Origin: Lysinibacter sp. HNR
Lineage (GTDB): Bacteria > Actinomycetota > Actinomycetes > Actinomycetales > Microbacteriaceae
Reading direction: 5' to 3'
DNA length: 64,000 nt
Assembly: GCF_029760935.1 (NCBI RefSeq)
Contig: NZ_CP121684.1
Location: 62,001 to 126,000 of the forward strand
Positions 54,707-62,531 of this stretch are shown here, one piece after another. Made by a program: the position numbers and the translations under genes. Each line of letters starts with the position of its first letter. Within the stretch, counting starts at the first letter, position 1. The notes below the pieces were generated by a model that was not told the DNA's origin, ran no database searches, and worked only from the letters and a program-made list of their open reading frames with translations.

Positions 54707-55317
54707 ATGTCGCTTCGCTTGTCCAAAACAATGACGTTCAAAAATACAGTAATCGGTTATGGCGCGCTCTTTTCTCTCATCGGTGCCACTTTAAAGCGAC
54801 TCCGCAGGCCGCATCGGCTCAGGAATTGATACCGGAACAGTCACGAGTATCTCTCTCCGAGCTTTCTGCAATCAGCAACACAGAAATCTCGCCCACAGAC
54901 TGGCAAGTAGCTATCGATGGCCTGATTTCTAGCAATCTCTCGAGAACGGCAAAAACGCTACCGACAGTCATTGAATACACTTTTCAAGTTCCTGTTGAAG
55001 GCCGCACAGTGGCATTTACAGTCGGCACACCACGAGACGGCCTTATAGCACCTCGTCTCGGTGTAGGAGAAGACAAGAATGGGCCTTATATACTCTTCAA
55101 CCAAACCGATCAAGATTTCATTGCAGCGGGTACTTTCTGGGTTGTCGGTGCAGCACTATGCGCTATCCCCGCTGTAGGCTGGGTCGGATGTACAGCGCTC
55201 ACTGCCCTGCTGGCCGCTGTCGGAGTGTTTCTGGCTAACACCGGAAAATGCAAGAACAACAAGCAACTCAAATCCTATATTTTCAACCCCACTGTCGGAC
55301 GTTTTTCTTGCGTCTAG
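54707..55317 (+). CDS. Secreted protein whose signal peptide and body are in different frames
   Basis: From ATG 54707 the frame encodes a good signal peptide ('MTFKNTVIGYGALFSLIGAT') and then runs into a stop at 54824. One base back, the frame continues as KATPQAASAQE (an Ala-x-Ala cleavage site) and about 165 further residues to 55317. The switch falls on T-TTA-AAG (54790-54796), a -1 slippery heptamer pattern. The mature part has a hydrophobic segment ('FWVVGAALCAIPAVGWVGC' onwards) and three Cys near the end, a little like small peptide-bacteriocin or toxin precursors; I do not recognise it. It may be a frameshifted pseudogene or a programmed frameshift. Confidence 0.6.
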
Positions 55318-55340
55318 CTAACGCTTTTATCTCATGAAGT

Positions 55341-55385
55341 GGTTGTTTCTTTTTACGGTGTTTTTAGGCGTAAAAAGAAACAACC
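55341..55385. terminator. Perfect 17-bp bidirectional terminator
   Basis: Arms 55341-55357 and 55369-55385 are exact reverse complements with internal T/A runs, placed between two convergent genes. Confidence 0.85.
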
Positions 55386-55387
55386 AT

Positions 55388-55579
55388 TCAGGATGGTAAG
55401 AATAGCTCCTCTACAGAGGTATCCAAGACTTTGGCAAGCATGAAAGCCAGCGGGAGGCTTGGATTGAGTTTGCAATTTTCGATCGAGATAATGGTCTGTC
55501 GTGAGACACCGCACCGCTCCCCTAATGTTGCCTGCGACCAGCCTTTCGCTAAACGCTGAGACCTCACGTTATTCTTCAT
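55388..55579 (-). CDS. Small XRE family regulator
   Basis: A 63-residue stand-alone HTH: 'MKNNVRSQRLAKGWSQATLG', 'VSRQTIISIENCKLNPSLPL' and 'LDTSVEELF', the short YozG-like type. ATG 55579 lies inside the end of the upstream membrane gene (11-bp overlap), so translation is coupled; ATG 55594 is an alternative. Such regulators commonly control their own operon with the membrane partner. Confidence 0.85.
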   Translation of the reverse strand: MKNNVRSQRLAKGWSQATLGERCGVSRQTIISIENCKLNPSLPLAFMLAKVLDTSVEELFLPS

Positions 55580-55988
55580 CCGGCTCTCCCCCATATGATC
55601 TCACCAGCAGACGGTATCTCACGCCGTAGTCGATCAGAATCAGAAGAAGCAAGGCCACCGGAAGAGCCCATCCTGGAATCACGGGAAAAAACAGAAGGAT
55701 CGCTAAGGAAAACGTGATCACCACAATCAAGTCGCGGAATACAGCAACACTCACACGATTTGCGATTAAGTTTTCTATGCTCGATTCGGATCTCGTAAAA
55801 TTTTTCTTTTCGTGCCCTCGCTTAACCGTCAGCACTCCGATGAGAAGTCCGAGAGAACATATACCATAAGACACCCATTTTACCCACGGGGGTGGTGGAA
55901 CTGGTTGAAGATTTATCAAGCCCAGTAGCAAACCGTATGCAACCATTACGATCACAACAACAGAAAGATACTTAATCCAGAGCTTCAT
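55569..55988 (-). CDS. Small four-helix membrane protein (DUF2178-like)
   Basis: A 139-residue protein with about four membrane segments (8-28, 38-56, 88-106, 110-130) and a basic loop between pairs. It precedes and overlaps a YozG-like regulator, an arrangement common for DUF2178-type proteins in Gram-positive bacteria and archaea. Function unknown. Lower GC than the chromosome average, in the variable zone behind the Rhs gene. Confidence 0.7.
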   Translation of the reverse strand: MKLWIKYLSVVVIVMVAYGLLLGLINLQPVPPPPWVKWVSYGICSLGLLIGVLTVKRGHEKKNFTRSESSIENLIANRVSVAVFRDLIVVITFSLAILLFFPVIPGWALPVALLLLILIDYGVRYRLLVRSYGGEPDEE

Positions 55989-56220
55989 CGGAGTCCTTCA
56001 CGGGATATGGCACAAAAATATGCGTAAAGACATCTTTACATATCGCTGCTGCCTGTACAAGCAAGAATCAAAATCAGTATGCTGAAGTGGTTGCACATGT
56101 GCGGCAAAAACCGAGAGACACCCCAGCCCGCTCATCTTTAAGTAGGCGGGTCCTTTTAGTACCCACCTGACGAAGAAACCGCCCCGTCTGACAAAAATTC
56201 TTCTATATTACGAAAAGCCC

Positions 56221-56295
56221 TTACTCTCCCAAAGCGGCCAAGAAACGCCTGTGAAATCCTGCGATGTCAACGCTCTGACTGGGTTTGCACTTACC
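56221..56295 (-). pseudogene. C-terminal remnant of a nucleoside hydrolase gene
   Basis: The reverse strand reads ...SVDIAGFHRRFLAALGE-stop, matching the tail of the intact gene at 43382-44326 (VDTTGFHQRFLAALGA-stop). Short flanking similarity (CGAAAAGCC) continues past the stop. Nothing of the rest of the gene remains. Confidence 0.8.
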
Positions 56296-56324
56296 AGGCA
56301 GCGGGGAGAACAGAGATTTTTGAG

Positions 56325-56387
56325 CTTGATGTTATGTGTATAAACCAGTCAGAGCATTTGGTGTATTTTGGGCGTTACTATTCTTAG
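56325..56387 (+). pseudogene. C-terminal remnant of an immunity-like gene
   Basis: Encodes LDVMCINQSEHLVYFGRYYS-stop, against LDVMCVNESENLVYFGRYYS-stop at the end of the candidate immunity protein (54360-54422). It is a diverged copy of the 3' end only, likely left by cassette exchange. Confidence 0.85.
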
Positions 56388-56561
56388 GGAAAGAGTAGTT
56401 GCCAATGGCTACTGGTGTAGGAGCGATGATGAGAAATGATGTTGTTCCGGTCTTTGAATGTGAATGGTGTGTAACTAAGCTGCTGAGGCCTGGGGTTGCT
56501 CCGGTTCGAGCTTAGGGACTCCGTCGTTTAGCGACTGGAGAGAATAATGGAGTAAATTTAC

Positions 56562-57041
56562 ATGGCAATAATACTGAGGTGTATCGCTGTTGATATGAGT
56601 CAGCTTCCGGAATCTTTTGTGGACGAGCTGGGTGAGTCTATGGGAGAGACCAGGTTTCACCTGACTCTGAATAAGGAATATATGGCGATGGGTATCACTA
56701 ACCAACGTGGGGAATGGTGGTACTACATTGAGGATGACTTTGGTAGCAGTTATCCGATATGGCACCCTCGGGCGATCTTCGTGGAGGTGGATGACCTAAT
56801 TCCTGAGAATTGGGTCTCTTGTGATCACGTGGGTTACAACGGCGAGAAGTACACGACGGTAAGTTTTCCTGAGTGGGCTCGTGATCCGTATTTCTATGAA
56901 CGGCTTGTTGGCGGGGACGAGGTAACGGTAGCGATTTATGAGGCTGAGCGGGAGAAACTTTTGGTTCCGTATCGCCCGGCACCTATCGAGCCTGAGGAGG
57001 ATAAGTTCTATCGGTATGGGTTTGAACTTGGGGTTGGATGA
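56562..57041 (+). CDS. Hypothetical acidic protein, possible orphan immunity protein
   Basis: A 159-residue soluble, Trp/Tyr/Glu-rich protein ('RGEWWYYIEDDFGSSYPIW', 'FPEWARDPYFYERLVGGDE'). Acidic, compact and located behind an Rhs gene, it resembles immunity proteins in general character, but no family is recognised. ATG 56562. The next gene starts directly after its stop codon. Confidence 0.6.
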   Translation: MAIILRCIAVDMSQLPESFVDELGESMGETRFHLTLNKEYMAMGITNQRGEWWYYIEDDFGSSYPIWHPRAIFVEVDDLIPENWVSCDHVGYNGEKYTTVSFPEWARDPYFYERLVGGDEVTVAIYEAEREKLLVPYRPAPIEPEEDKFYRYGFELGVG

Positions 57042-57779
57042 GTGAGATTTCGGTTCTTGGTGCCAGTAAGCTCGGGTGCGGGGTTAGCAGCGAGTGCGGG
57101 ACGGAACAAAAGGGGATTCGTGTTGAAGAGGACAGTTGTTCTTTCGGAGCGGGGGCAAGCTGAGTACAATCGGCACAGGACGCTTCAGTATCTTTTGATT
57201 CCGTTTGCCCTGTGGAGCGCTATTTCCCTTGTGTCACGGCTCGCAGGTGGTTCTTCAGCGTCTTTCGGTGATTGGCTTTCAAAGAATGGCAGCCCCCTCT
57301 CCGTCGGTCTTCTCCTGGCGGTCGCAGTAGTGATTCTTATGATGTATGTTCTTGCTTACAGCCCTAGGAAGAAGCTGCGTATGATTCAGCGCAGTGGTTT
57401 TTCTGGTGACCTATTTCTTTTGCGCAGGTCGTTTGGTTTATTTCCCGATCTTGAGGCGAAGGGCGGACAAAAGCTTTTTAGTATTTTTGAAGACGAAATT
57501 ATGGTTGTGGGCTTTTCCGTTGAGGAGGTGCTGATCTGGGGTAACCGGCAGGGGGCGCTCCCGTATGTAGCTCTAAAGCTTTCTGAGATACGTGATGCTC
57601 GTTTGGGGTATGGACGGTCGATTTCCGGTAAATCGTTGGGTCTTGAACTGCGGATCAACACCGTTCCTGAAACCAGGGTCGTTCTGTTACTTCAATCCAA
57701 TGAGACCCTGGGCTTCTTTCGTATCGGCTATGAGAGGCTCACCGCAGTTGTGGATAGGGTGGCGGCAAGCCTCCCCTAA
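57042..57779 (+). CDS. Hypothetical membrane protein
   Basis: Up to 245 residues. Two membrane segments (about 50-68 and 84-106) follow a short basic N-terminus, then a ~135-residue soluble domain ('LFLLRRSFGLFPDLEAKGGQ', 'DARLGYGRSISGKSLGLELR') of PH- or YcxB-like appearance. GTG 57042 abuts the preceding stop; GTG 57120 ('VLKRTVVLSERGQ') is an alternative that gives a more natural N-terminus. No known function; probably co-transcribed with the previous gene. Confidence 0.6.
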   Translation: MRFRFLVPVSSGAGLAASAGRNKRGFVLKRTVVLSERGQAEYNRHRTLQYLLIPFALWSAISLVSRLAGGSSASFGDWLSKNGSPLSVGLLLAVAVVILMMYVLAYSPRKKLRMIQRSGFSGDLFLLRRSFGLFPDLEAKGGQKLFSIFEDEIMVVGFSVEEVLIWGNRQGALPYVALKLSEIRDARLGYGRSISGKSLGLELRINTVPETRVVLLLQSNETLGFFRIGYERLTAVVDRVAASLP

Positions 57780-58150
57780 AAGCGGGTTGTGCTTGGTGAG
57801 TAAAGCGCGTTTTGAGCCATTAAAACCTCAATATTTTGCATCTACTCTGGGGCTAAACGTAAAGTAGGGGGGTTGAGGTGGGACGCAAATGGTTGGCGTT
57901 CACGAAGCACCGTTAATCCACTGCGCAACCTCGGGCGTCAGATCCACGCTGCTCCTGTTCCTCGCGGAGAAAAATTTATCACGCTCACCCCTCAGCGTGT
58001 GCTGCAATAGAAGAGGGCTCCAGGGGCTCCTCGAGATTTCTCAGCTGTTTGTCGGGGAGTGGCTGCCGGGTTGATCTGATCTTTATCCTGTAACAGTTAT
58101 CCTGAGGTGTACGAGTGTGTGGTGATGGGAGGTGTCTAGTTCTGGTCAAT
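57780..58150. other. Intergenic region, 371 bp, nothing recognised
   Basis: A 61-codon forward frame (57889-58074) has no ribosome site and no recognisable product. No repeat or strong hairpin was seen. Confidence 0.45.
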
Positions 58151-58510
58151 ATGGAAGAGGCTGCCGTGCAGGAGCCCCCTCGGTTATTACAGGGTGTTTC
58201 CGCGAGAATGAGGATGCAGATAATAAACGTTGTCGCGCTGTTGCTGATGGCGTTTATCCTGATTGACGGTGTATGGGTGCTTCTTTTCTTTTTGGACGAG
58301 TCTTCCCTTCAGGCGTTCCTGGCTGTTGTTATTGTGGGGGCGGCACTGCTGCTCATCCTGGCCGTGTGGAGTGTGTGGCGGATCCGGGCGGAGCGTCGTT
58401 TGGGCTACACAACGCTTGAGCGTAGGTTTCGTCACCTGTATCAATTGGACGCCAAAACGGGCGCCGTGATTCGGCAGCCGGGAGAGGCCTTTCCCGAGAA
58501 AATAAGCTGA
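58151..58510 (+). CDS. Small two-helix membrane protein
   Basis: A 119-residue protein from ATG 58151 ('MEEAAVQEPPRL'), with two membrane segments (about 26-46 and 53-73), then a basic tail ('WRIRAERRLGYTTLERRFRH'). The frame is open from 58115. Convergent with the decarboxylase gene. Function unknown. Confidence 0.55.
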   Translation: MEEAAVQEPPRLLQGVSARMRMQIINVVALLLMAFILIDGVWVLLFFLDESSLQAFLAVVIVGAALLLILAVWSVWRIRAERRLGYTTLERRFRHLYQLDAKTGAVIRQPGEAFPEKIS

Positions 58511-58615
58511 GACCCGAGGCCGGGACGCGGACCAAAACGCTAGGACGTGGGGCCGAGTGCCGGGGCGTGGATCCGGATACACGTCCCAGCATTTCGGAGA
58601 CGCGGAACCGAATCG

Positions 58616-60004
58616 CTAGGAAGCGGCCACAGACGCCCCTGACGACCGGGGATTCTCGGCAAGCATCGAGTCGATGATCGCGTCCACCTCCGCAAATGAC
58701 AGGTCGGGGTGCAGGAAGGCGAGGCGGGCCACGGTTTCACCATCCCACGCGCTGGGGCTGATAAACGCGGTTCCCTGCTGAAGAAGCCGCTGTGCCCACT
58801 CGTTATAGTCGGTGGCGTTCCATCCCGCGCGGCGGAATACCACCACCGACAGCTCGGGTTCCCAGAGCAGTTCGAGTTCCTGCGATTCCCGGATGCGCTG
58901 GGCGGCGTACTGCGCCAATTCGATTCCTCGCTCGATGGCCACGCTGTAGGCGTGGGTGCCGTGAACGGAGAGGGAGAACCACAGGGGGAGTCCGCGGGGG
59001 CGCCGGGTGAGCTGGTAGGCGTAGTCGCTGGGGTTCCATTCGGTGGGCGAGCCGGTGTGGATGACGTCGAGATAGGATTCGTCCTGCGTGTGCACCGCGC
59101 GGGCAAGGTGCGGTTCTCGGTAGAGGAGAGCCCCGCAGTCGAAGGGGGTGAACAGCCACTTGTGCGGGTCGATCACTATGGAATCTGCCCGTTCGATTCC
59201 CGTCAGCCTGTCCCGAAAGTTTTCCGAGAGTAGGAGCGCCCCGCCGTAGGCCGCGTCGATGTGGAACCACAGGTTTTGCTCCGCGGCGAGGAGGCCAATC
59301 TGGTCGAGTTCGTCGATGATTCCGGCGTTTGTGGTTCCGGCGGTTGCCACCACTCCCACCACGGTTTCCGGGTTGGGGTCGGCATCGAGGGCGGCGCGAA
59401 GCGCATCGGCGGTGAGGCGGTAGCCCGGGGTGGGAACAACCAGGGCCGTCATGCCCAGTAGGTTGAGGGTGTTGGCCACCGAGGAGTGTACCTGGTCGCT
59501 CACGGCGATCCGGCAGGTGTGGTGTGGGATACCGCGGCGGCGGGCACCCGTGTCGCGGGCCACCGCCAGGGCCGACATATTTCCGGCGGAGCCTCCGCTC
59601 ACAAACGCACCCCCGGCCCCCGCGGGGAGTCCGGCCTTAGTCGCGAGGAGCTGGAGCACCTGGTTTTCGGCGGCGATTGCGCCGGAGGCCTCAAGCCACG
59701 ACACCGCGTGAAGCGAGGAGGCCGAGAGCACCATGTCAAAAAGGGCTGCGGTTTTGGCCGGGGCCCCTGGGATGAAGGAGAGGAAGCGGGGTGAGTCGCA
59801 CGAGATCACGGTGGGCTCGAGGTGCGTGGCCCACGTGGACAAAACGTTTTCCACGTCGCGACCCTCGGGGCCGATCAGGTCCGAGAGAGCCTCGGTAATG
59901 TCGTTGGCGTTACCGGTGCGCCCCAGGGGGGTCGGATTAAGGCTGAGCCGATTGCGGACGTGAGAGAGAACTGCGTCGCTGATTCGCGGGTCTAGAGTGT
60001 GCAT
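58616..60004 (-). CDS. Pyridoxal-phosphate-dependent group II amino acid decarboxylase
   Basis: A 462-residue decarboxylase of the aromatic amino acid/glutamate/diaminobutyrate class. PLP motifs: 'GNMSALAVARD' (about 150), 'HIDAAYGGALLL' (about 245, Asp to the pyridine N) and 'IDPHKWLFTPFDCG' (Lys about 285). It would make an amine from an L-amino acid; which one cannot be told (aromatic or 2,4-diaminobutyrate are both possible). ATG 60004 has an AAGGAAG site 7 nt upstream, so the extra 13 codons to 60043 are left out. The GntR gene lies upstream on the same strand. Confidence 0.9.
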   Translation of the reverse strand: MHTLDPRISDAVLSHVRNRLSLNPTPLGRTGNANDITEALSDLIGPEGRDVENVLSTWATHLEPTVISCDSPRFLSFIPGAPAKTAALFDMVLSASSLHAVSWLEASGAIAAENQVLQLLATKAGLPAGAGGAFVSGGSAGNMSALAVARDTGARRRGIPHHTCRIAVSDQVHSSVANTLNLLGMTALVVPTPGYRLTADALRAALDADPNPETVVGVVATAGTTNAGIIDELDQIGLLAAEQNLWFHIDAAYGGALLLSENFRDRLTGIERADSIVIDPHKWLFTPFDCGALLYREPHLARAVHTQDESYLDVIHTGSPTEWNPSDYAYQLTRRPRGLPLWFSLSVHGTHAYSVAIERGIELAQYAAQRIRESQELELLWEPELSVVVFRRAGWNATDYNEWAQRLLQQGTAFISPSAWDGETVARLAFLHPDLSFAEVDAIIDSMLAENPRSSGASVAAS

Positions 60005-60169
60005 CAACCAACTTCCTTGTGTGGGCGACCGGGTGTGGGTCATCCGTCAATCGCGTAAATGGACTCTATCAGACCCATAAACTCCTTGTCACGTTGGCCG
60101 TGTGCCGGGAGGGTTCGGATGGTGCCGGATGGTGCGAGCGGTGACACGGAAAGCGGAGCCGTGACGCGG

Positions 60170-60925
60170 CTACGACTCCAGCGCGAGGAGGAGGCGCCCA
60201 AACTGCTCCTCCGACTCGCTCAGGTGTCCGCGCATGTAGCGTTCTGCGGCGGCCCCGTCCTCCGCCATGATGGCGGCGGCAACAGAGGCGTGCTCCAGGC
60301 GAAAAACGTCGGCGAGGCTCGTGCGCTCGCCGTAGACGCTGTGCCAATCGGAGTGGAACCAGAGGGTGTTGGCGCTGAGAAAAAGTTCGGTGCGGGCATC
60401 CGCAACCGCCCGGTGGAGAACCGGGTTGCCGGAGGCCTCGGCGATCAGTAGGTGAAAGTTTGTGTCGACCCGGTGATACGCGCTGAGGTCCGGAACCTCC
60501 TGGTCGAGAAGGTCCACAATAGCCTTGCGGATGGCCGTAGAGCCGCGTTCAGCCGCGAGCCTGGCGGCGGCGGGTTCAATGATTCTGCGGTATTCCATGT
60601 GGTCTCGCAGCATTTCGCGGAACTCGGCCGCGATGAAGGCGCGATCGTTTGCGAGGTCTGTGGGGGGTTCGAGCACGCGGCTTCCGCCGCCTCGGCCCAG
60701 GGTGGTCTCCACCACGCCCTCGGCGGCGAGCGAGCGGATGGCCTCGCGCACCGTGTTGCGGCTCACGTCGAGCGCCGCGGCAAGCTCGCGTTCCGTGGGG
60801 AGCCGCTCCCCCGGGGTGAAGCCTCCCAGGGCGATGCGCTTGCGGAGGATGCCCGCGACCGTTGTTGCGGATGACTCCCGAGAGCGCGTGCCGGGTGGGG
60901 CGGGCGGCTGTTTAACATCATCCAT
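60170..60925 (-). CDS. GntR/FadR family transcriptional regulator
   Basis: A 251-residue regulator. Winged HTH at about 15-85 ('RIALGGFTPGERLPTERELA', 'VSRNTVREAIRSLAAEGVV'), then an all-helical FCD ligand domain ('YRRIIEPAAARLAAERGS', 'DTNFHLLIAEASGNPVLHRA') with the His/Asp residues that often bind a metal and a carboxylic acid. Start ATG 60925 has TATCGT 7 nt upstream (leaderless); the longer open frame is not coding. It probably represses the divergent transporter-amidohydrolase operon, and a palindrome between them is the likely site. Confidence 0.92.
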   Translation of the reverse strand: MDDVKQPPAPPGTRSRESSATTVAGILRKRIALGGFTPGERLPTERELAAALDVSRNTVREAIRSLAAEGVVETTLGRGGGSRVLEPPTDLANDRAFIAAEFREMLRDHMEYRRIIEPAAARLAAERGSTAIRKAIVDLLDQEVPDLSAYHRVDTNFHLLIAEASGNPVLHRAVADARTELFLSANTLWFHSDWHSVYGERTSLADVFRLEHASVAAAIMAEDGAAAERYMRGHLSESEEQFGRLLLALES

Positions 60926-60932
60926 ATCTTCG

Positions 60933-60938
60933 ACGATA
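60933..60938 (-). promoter_or_regulatory. -10 box TATCGT of the GntR gene
   Basis: On the reverse strand TATCGT lies 7 nt before the ATG at 60925, the leaderless spacing seen at several other genes here. Confidence 0.5.
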
Positions 60939-61086
60939 GCGCGAAAAGACTGTAGAGACTGCGTTAAAGAGGCAAAAAAATTGCACGAAAGTGTTGCGGC
61001 GATCGTGTTCGGGGTGTGAAAGTTCGTGCAAATGAGACGTTCACATTTGACAGTGGGCGGGATGCGGCGGTATCTTTTCACAATGA

Positions 61087-61110
61087 ATTTGGGTCAAGTT
61101 AGACCCAAAT
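61087..61110. promoter_or_regulatory. Likely operator of the GntR regulator
   Basis: ATTTGGGTC-AAGTTA-GACCCAAAT: perfect 9-bp arms with a 6-bp centre, in the divergent promoter region and 42 bp before the transporter start. The core GGGTC/GACCC recalls the TGGTC/GACCA arms of FadR-type sites. Confidence 0.7.
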
Positions 61111-61151
61111 ATCTGATCGATGCAGAGTAGCACGGTTGAAAGGGGCCACTC

Positions 61152-62531
61152 GTGAGCACAGCAGTAGATACCAACCCGTCTTCACCCTCACCCGCAACAC
61201 CATCGCAAAGCACTCGGGTGAACAAGCCATGGAAGGTCGCCTCGGCTACCCTTATTGGGACGAGCGTCGAGTGGTACGACTACGGCATCTACGGATTTGC
61301 TGCCGCTGTTGTCTTTCCCACGGTTTTCTTTCCCACCCTCGATGCGCCGGTCGCGATCCTGGCCTCCTTTGCCACCCTCGCGGTGGGATCTCTGGGAAGA
61401 CCCATCGGCGCGGCCATCTTTGGCCATATCGGGGATCGCCACGGACGAAAGAAGTCCCTTTTTATCTCGCTCATGCTCATGGGGCTTATGACAGTAACGA
61501 TCGGCCTATTGCCGGGCTACGCCGTCATCGGGGCTGCCGCGCCCATGATTCTGCTTCTTATCCGCATTATGCAGTCGCTTGCGGTGGGTGGTGAGTGGGG
61601 CGGAGCGCTGCTCTTTGCGGTGGAGAGCGCGCCGAGGCGTTGGCGGGCGCTCTTCGGCTCCTTCACCCAGATGGGAAGCGGCCTCGGGTTTTTCATGTCC
61701 TCCGGCGCTTTTAGTCTTATCGCCCTTCTGGGGGACGAAGCCGTGCTGGAGTGGGCCTGGCGACTGCCGTTCCTCGCCTCCGCCGTGCTCATCCTCACGG
61801 GACTGTACATCCGCTATCAGCTTGAGGAAACCACGGAGTATCAGGCTGTACAGAGGGAAACCGAGAAGAAGGCGCGTGTCGCAAACCTCCCGCTCTTTGA
61901 GGTGCTGCGCAGCTCCTGGGATGTGCTGCTGCTCGCGATCGGAGGGTTCCTCGTGACCATCGCGGGCTTCTACATCATCGTGAACTTCATCTCTGCCTAC
62001 TCGGCGGATCAACTGCAACTCTCCGCCGGAGACATTGCCAACGCCGGCATGGTGGCCTCCACCGTTTCGATTGTCTTTACCCCGATCGTGGCCATTGTGG
62101 CCGATATGTACGGGGTGCGCCGGATAACCATCCTGGGGTTGGCGCTGCACCTGGCGGTGGCCTGGCCAATGTTTATGCTGCTCGATTTGGGAACCTCGTG
62201 GGGTCTTTTTGCCGCGATGAGCCTCGGAATGTTTGTGAGTACCATCGCCTACGCCCCCATCGGCACCCTGGTGTCTGGCTGGTTCCCGGCCGAGGTGCGG
62301 CAGACCGGGCTCTCGCTCGCCTACCAAATATCCGGGGTAATCGGCGGTGGCCTCACCCCGATGGTGGCACAGTTCCTATCGATACAGGACGGCGGTGGAT
62401 GGAGCACGGTCGCCCTATTTTTTGCGGGCATGGGTGCGGTGAGCCTCCTCTGCGTGCTGTTCAAGCGCGGCCCGGGGTATCTTAGTTTTGGCGATAAGGC
62501 CACCGCGGGTGCGCAGGAGAGGAGCCTTTAG
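61152..62531 (+). CDS. MHS family MFS transporter (metabolite:H+ symporter)
   Basis: A 459-residue transporter with 12 membrane segments. MHS signatures: 'SVEWYDYGIYGFAAAVVFP' in the first segment, 'SLGRPIGAAIFGHIGDRHGR' (motif A) and 'RIMQSLAVGGEWGGALLFAV' (segment 4). MHS members import organic acids, betaine or proline. Start GTG 61152 with a GAAAGGGG site. The stop overlaps the start of the amidohydrolase by 1 nt, so uptake and hydrolysis of the same compound, perhaps an N-acyl amino acid, is likely. Control by the divergent GntR protein is expected. Confidence 0.93.
   Translation: MSTAVDTNPSSPSPATPSQSTRVNKPWKVASATLIGTSVEWYDYGIYGFAAAVVFPTVFFPTLDAPVAILASFATLAVGSLGRPIGAAIFGHIGDRHGRKKSLFISLMLMGLMTVTIGLLPGYAVIGAAAPMILLLIRIMQSLAVGGEWGGALLFAVESAPRRWRALFGSFTQMGSGLGFFMSSGAFSLIALLGDEAVLEWAWRLPFLASAVLILTGLYIRYQLEETTEYQAVQRETEKKARVANLPLFEVLRSSWDVLLLAIGGFLVTIAGFYIIVNFISAYSADQLQLSAGDIANAGMVASTVSIVFTPIVAIVADMYGVRRITILGLALHLAVAWPMFMLLDLGTSWGLFAAMSLGMFVSTIAYAPIGTLVSGWFPAEVRQTGLSLAYQISGVIGGGLTPMVAQFLSIQDGGGWSTVALFFAGMGAVSLLCVLFKRGPGYLSFGDKATAGAQERSL

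Larger units (their letters stand above)
55989..56561. other. Region of gene fragments, 573 bp
   Basis: No intact gene. It holds the nucleoside hydrolase tail (56221-56295) and the immunity-like tail (56325-56387) side by side, plus a weak hairpin with TCCTTTT near 56130-56160. This looks like a recombination junction. Confidence 0.65.

Noticed and set aside
57889-58074. 61-codon forward frame in the 57.8-58.1 kb gap
   Set aside because: No start signal or recognisable product.
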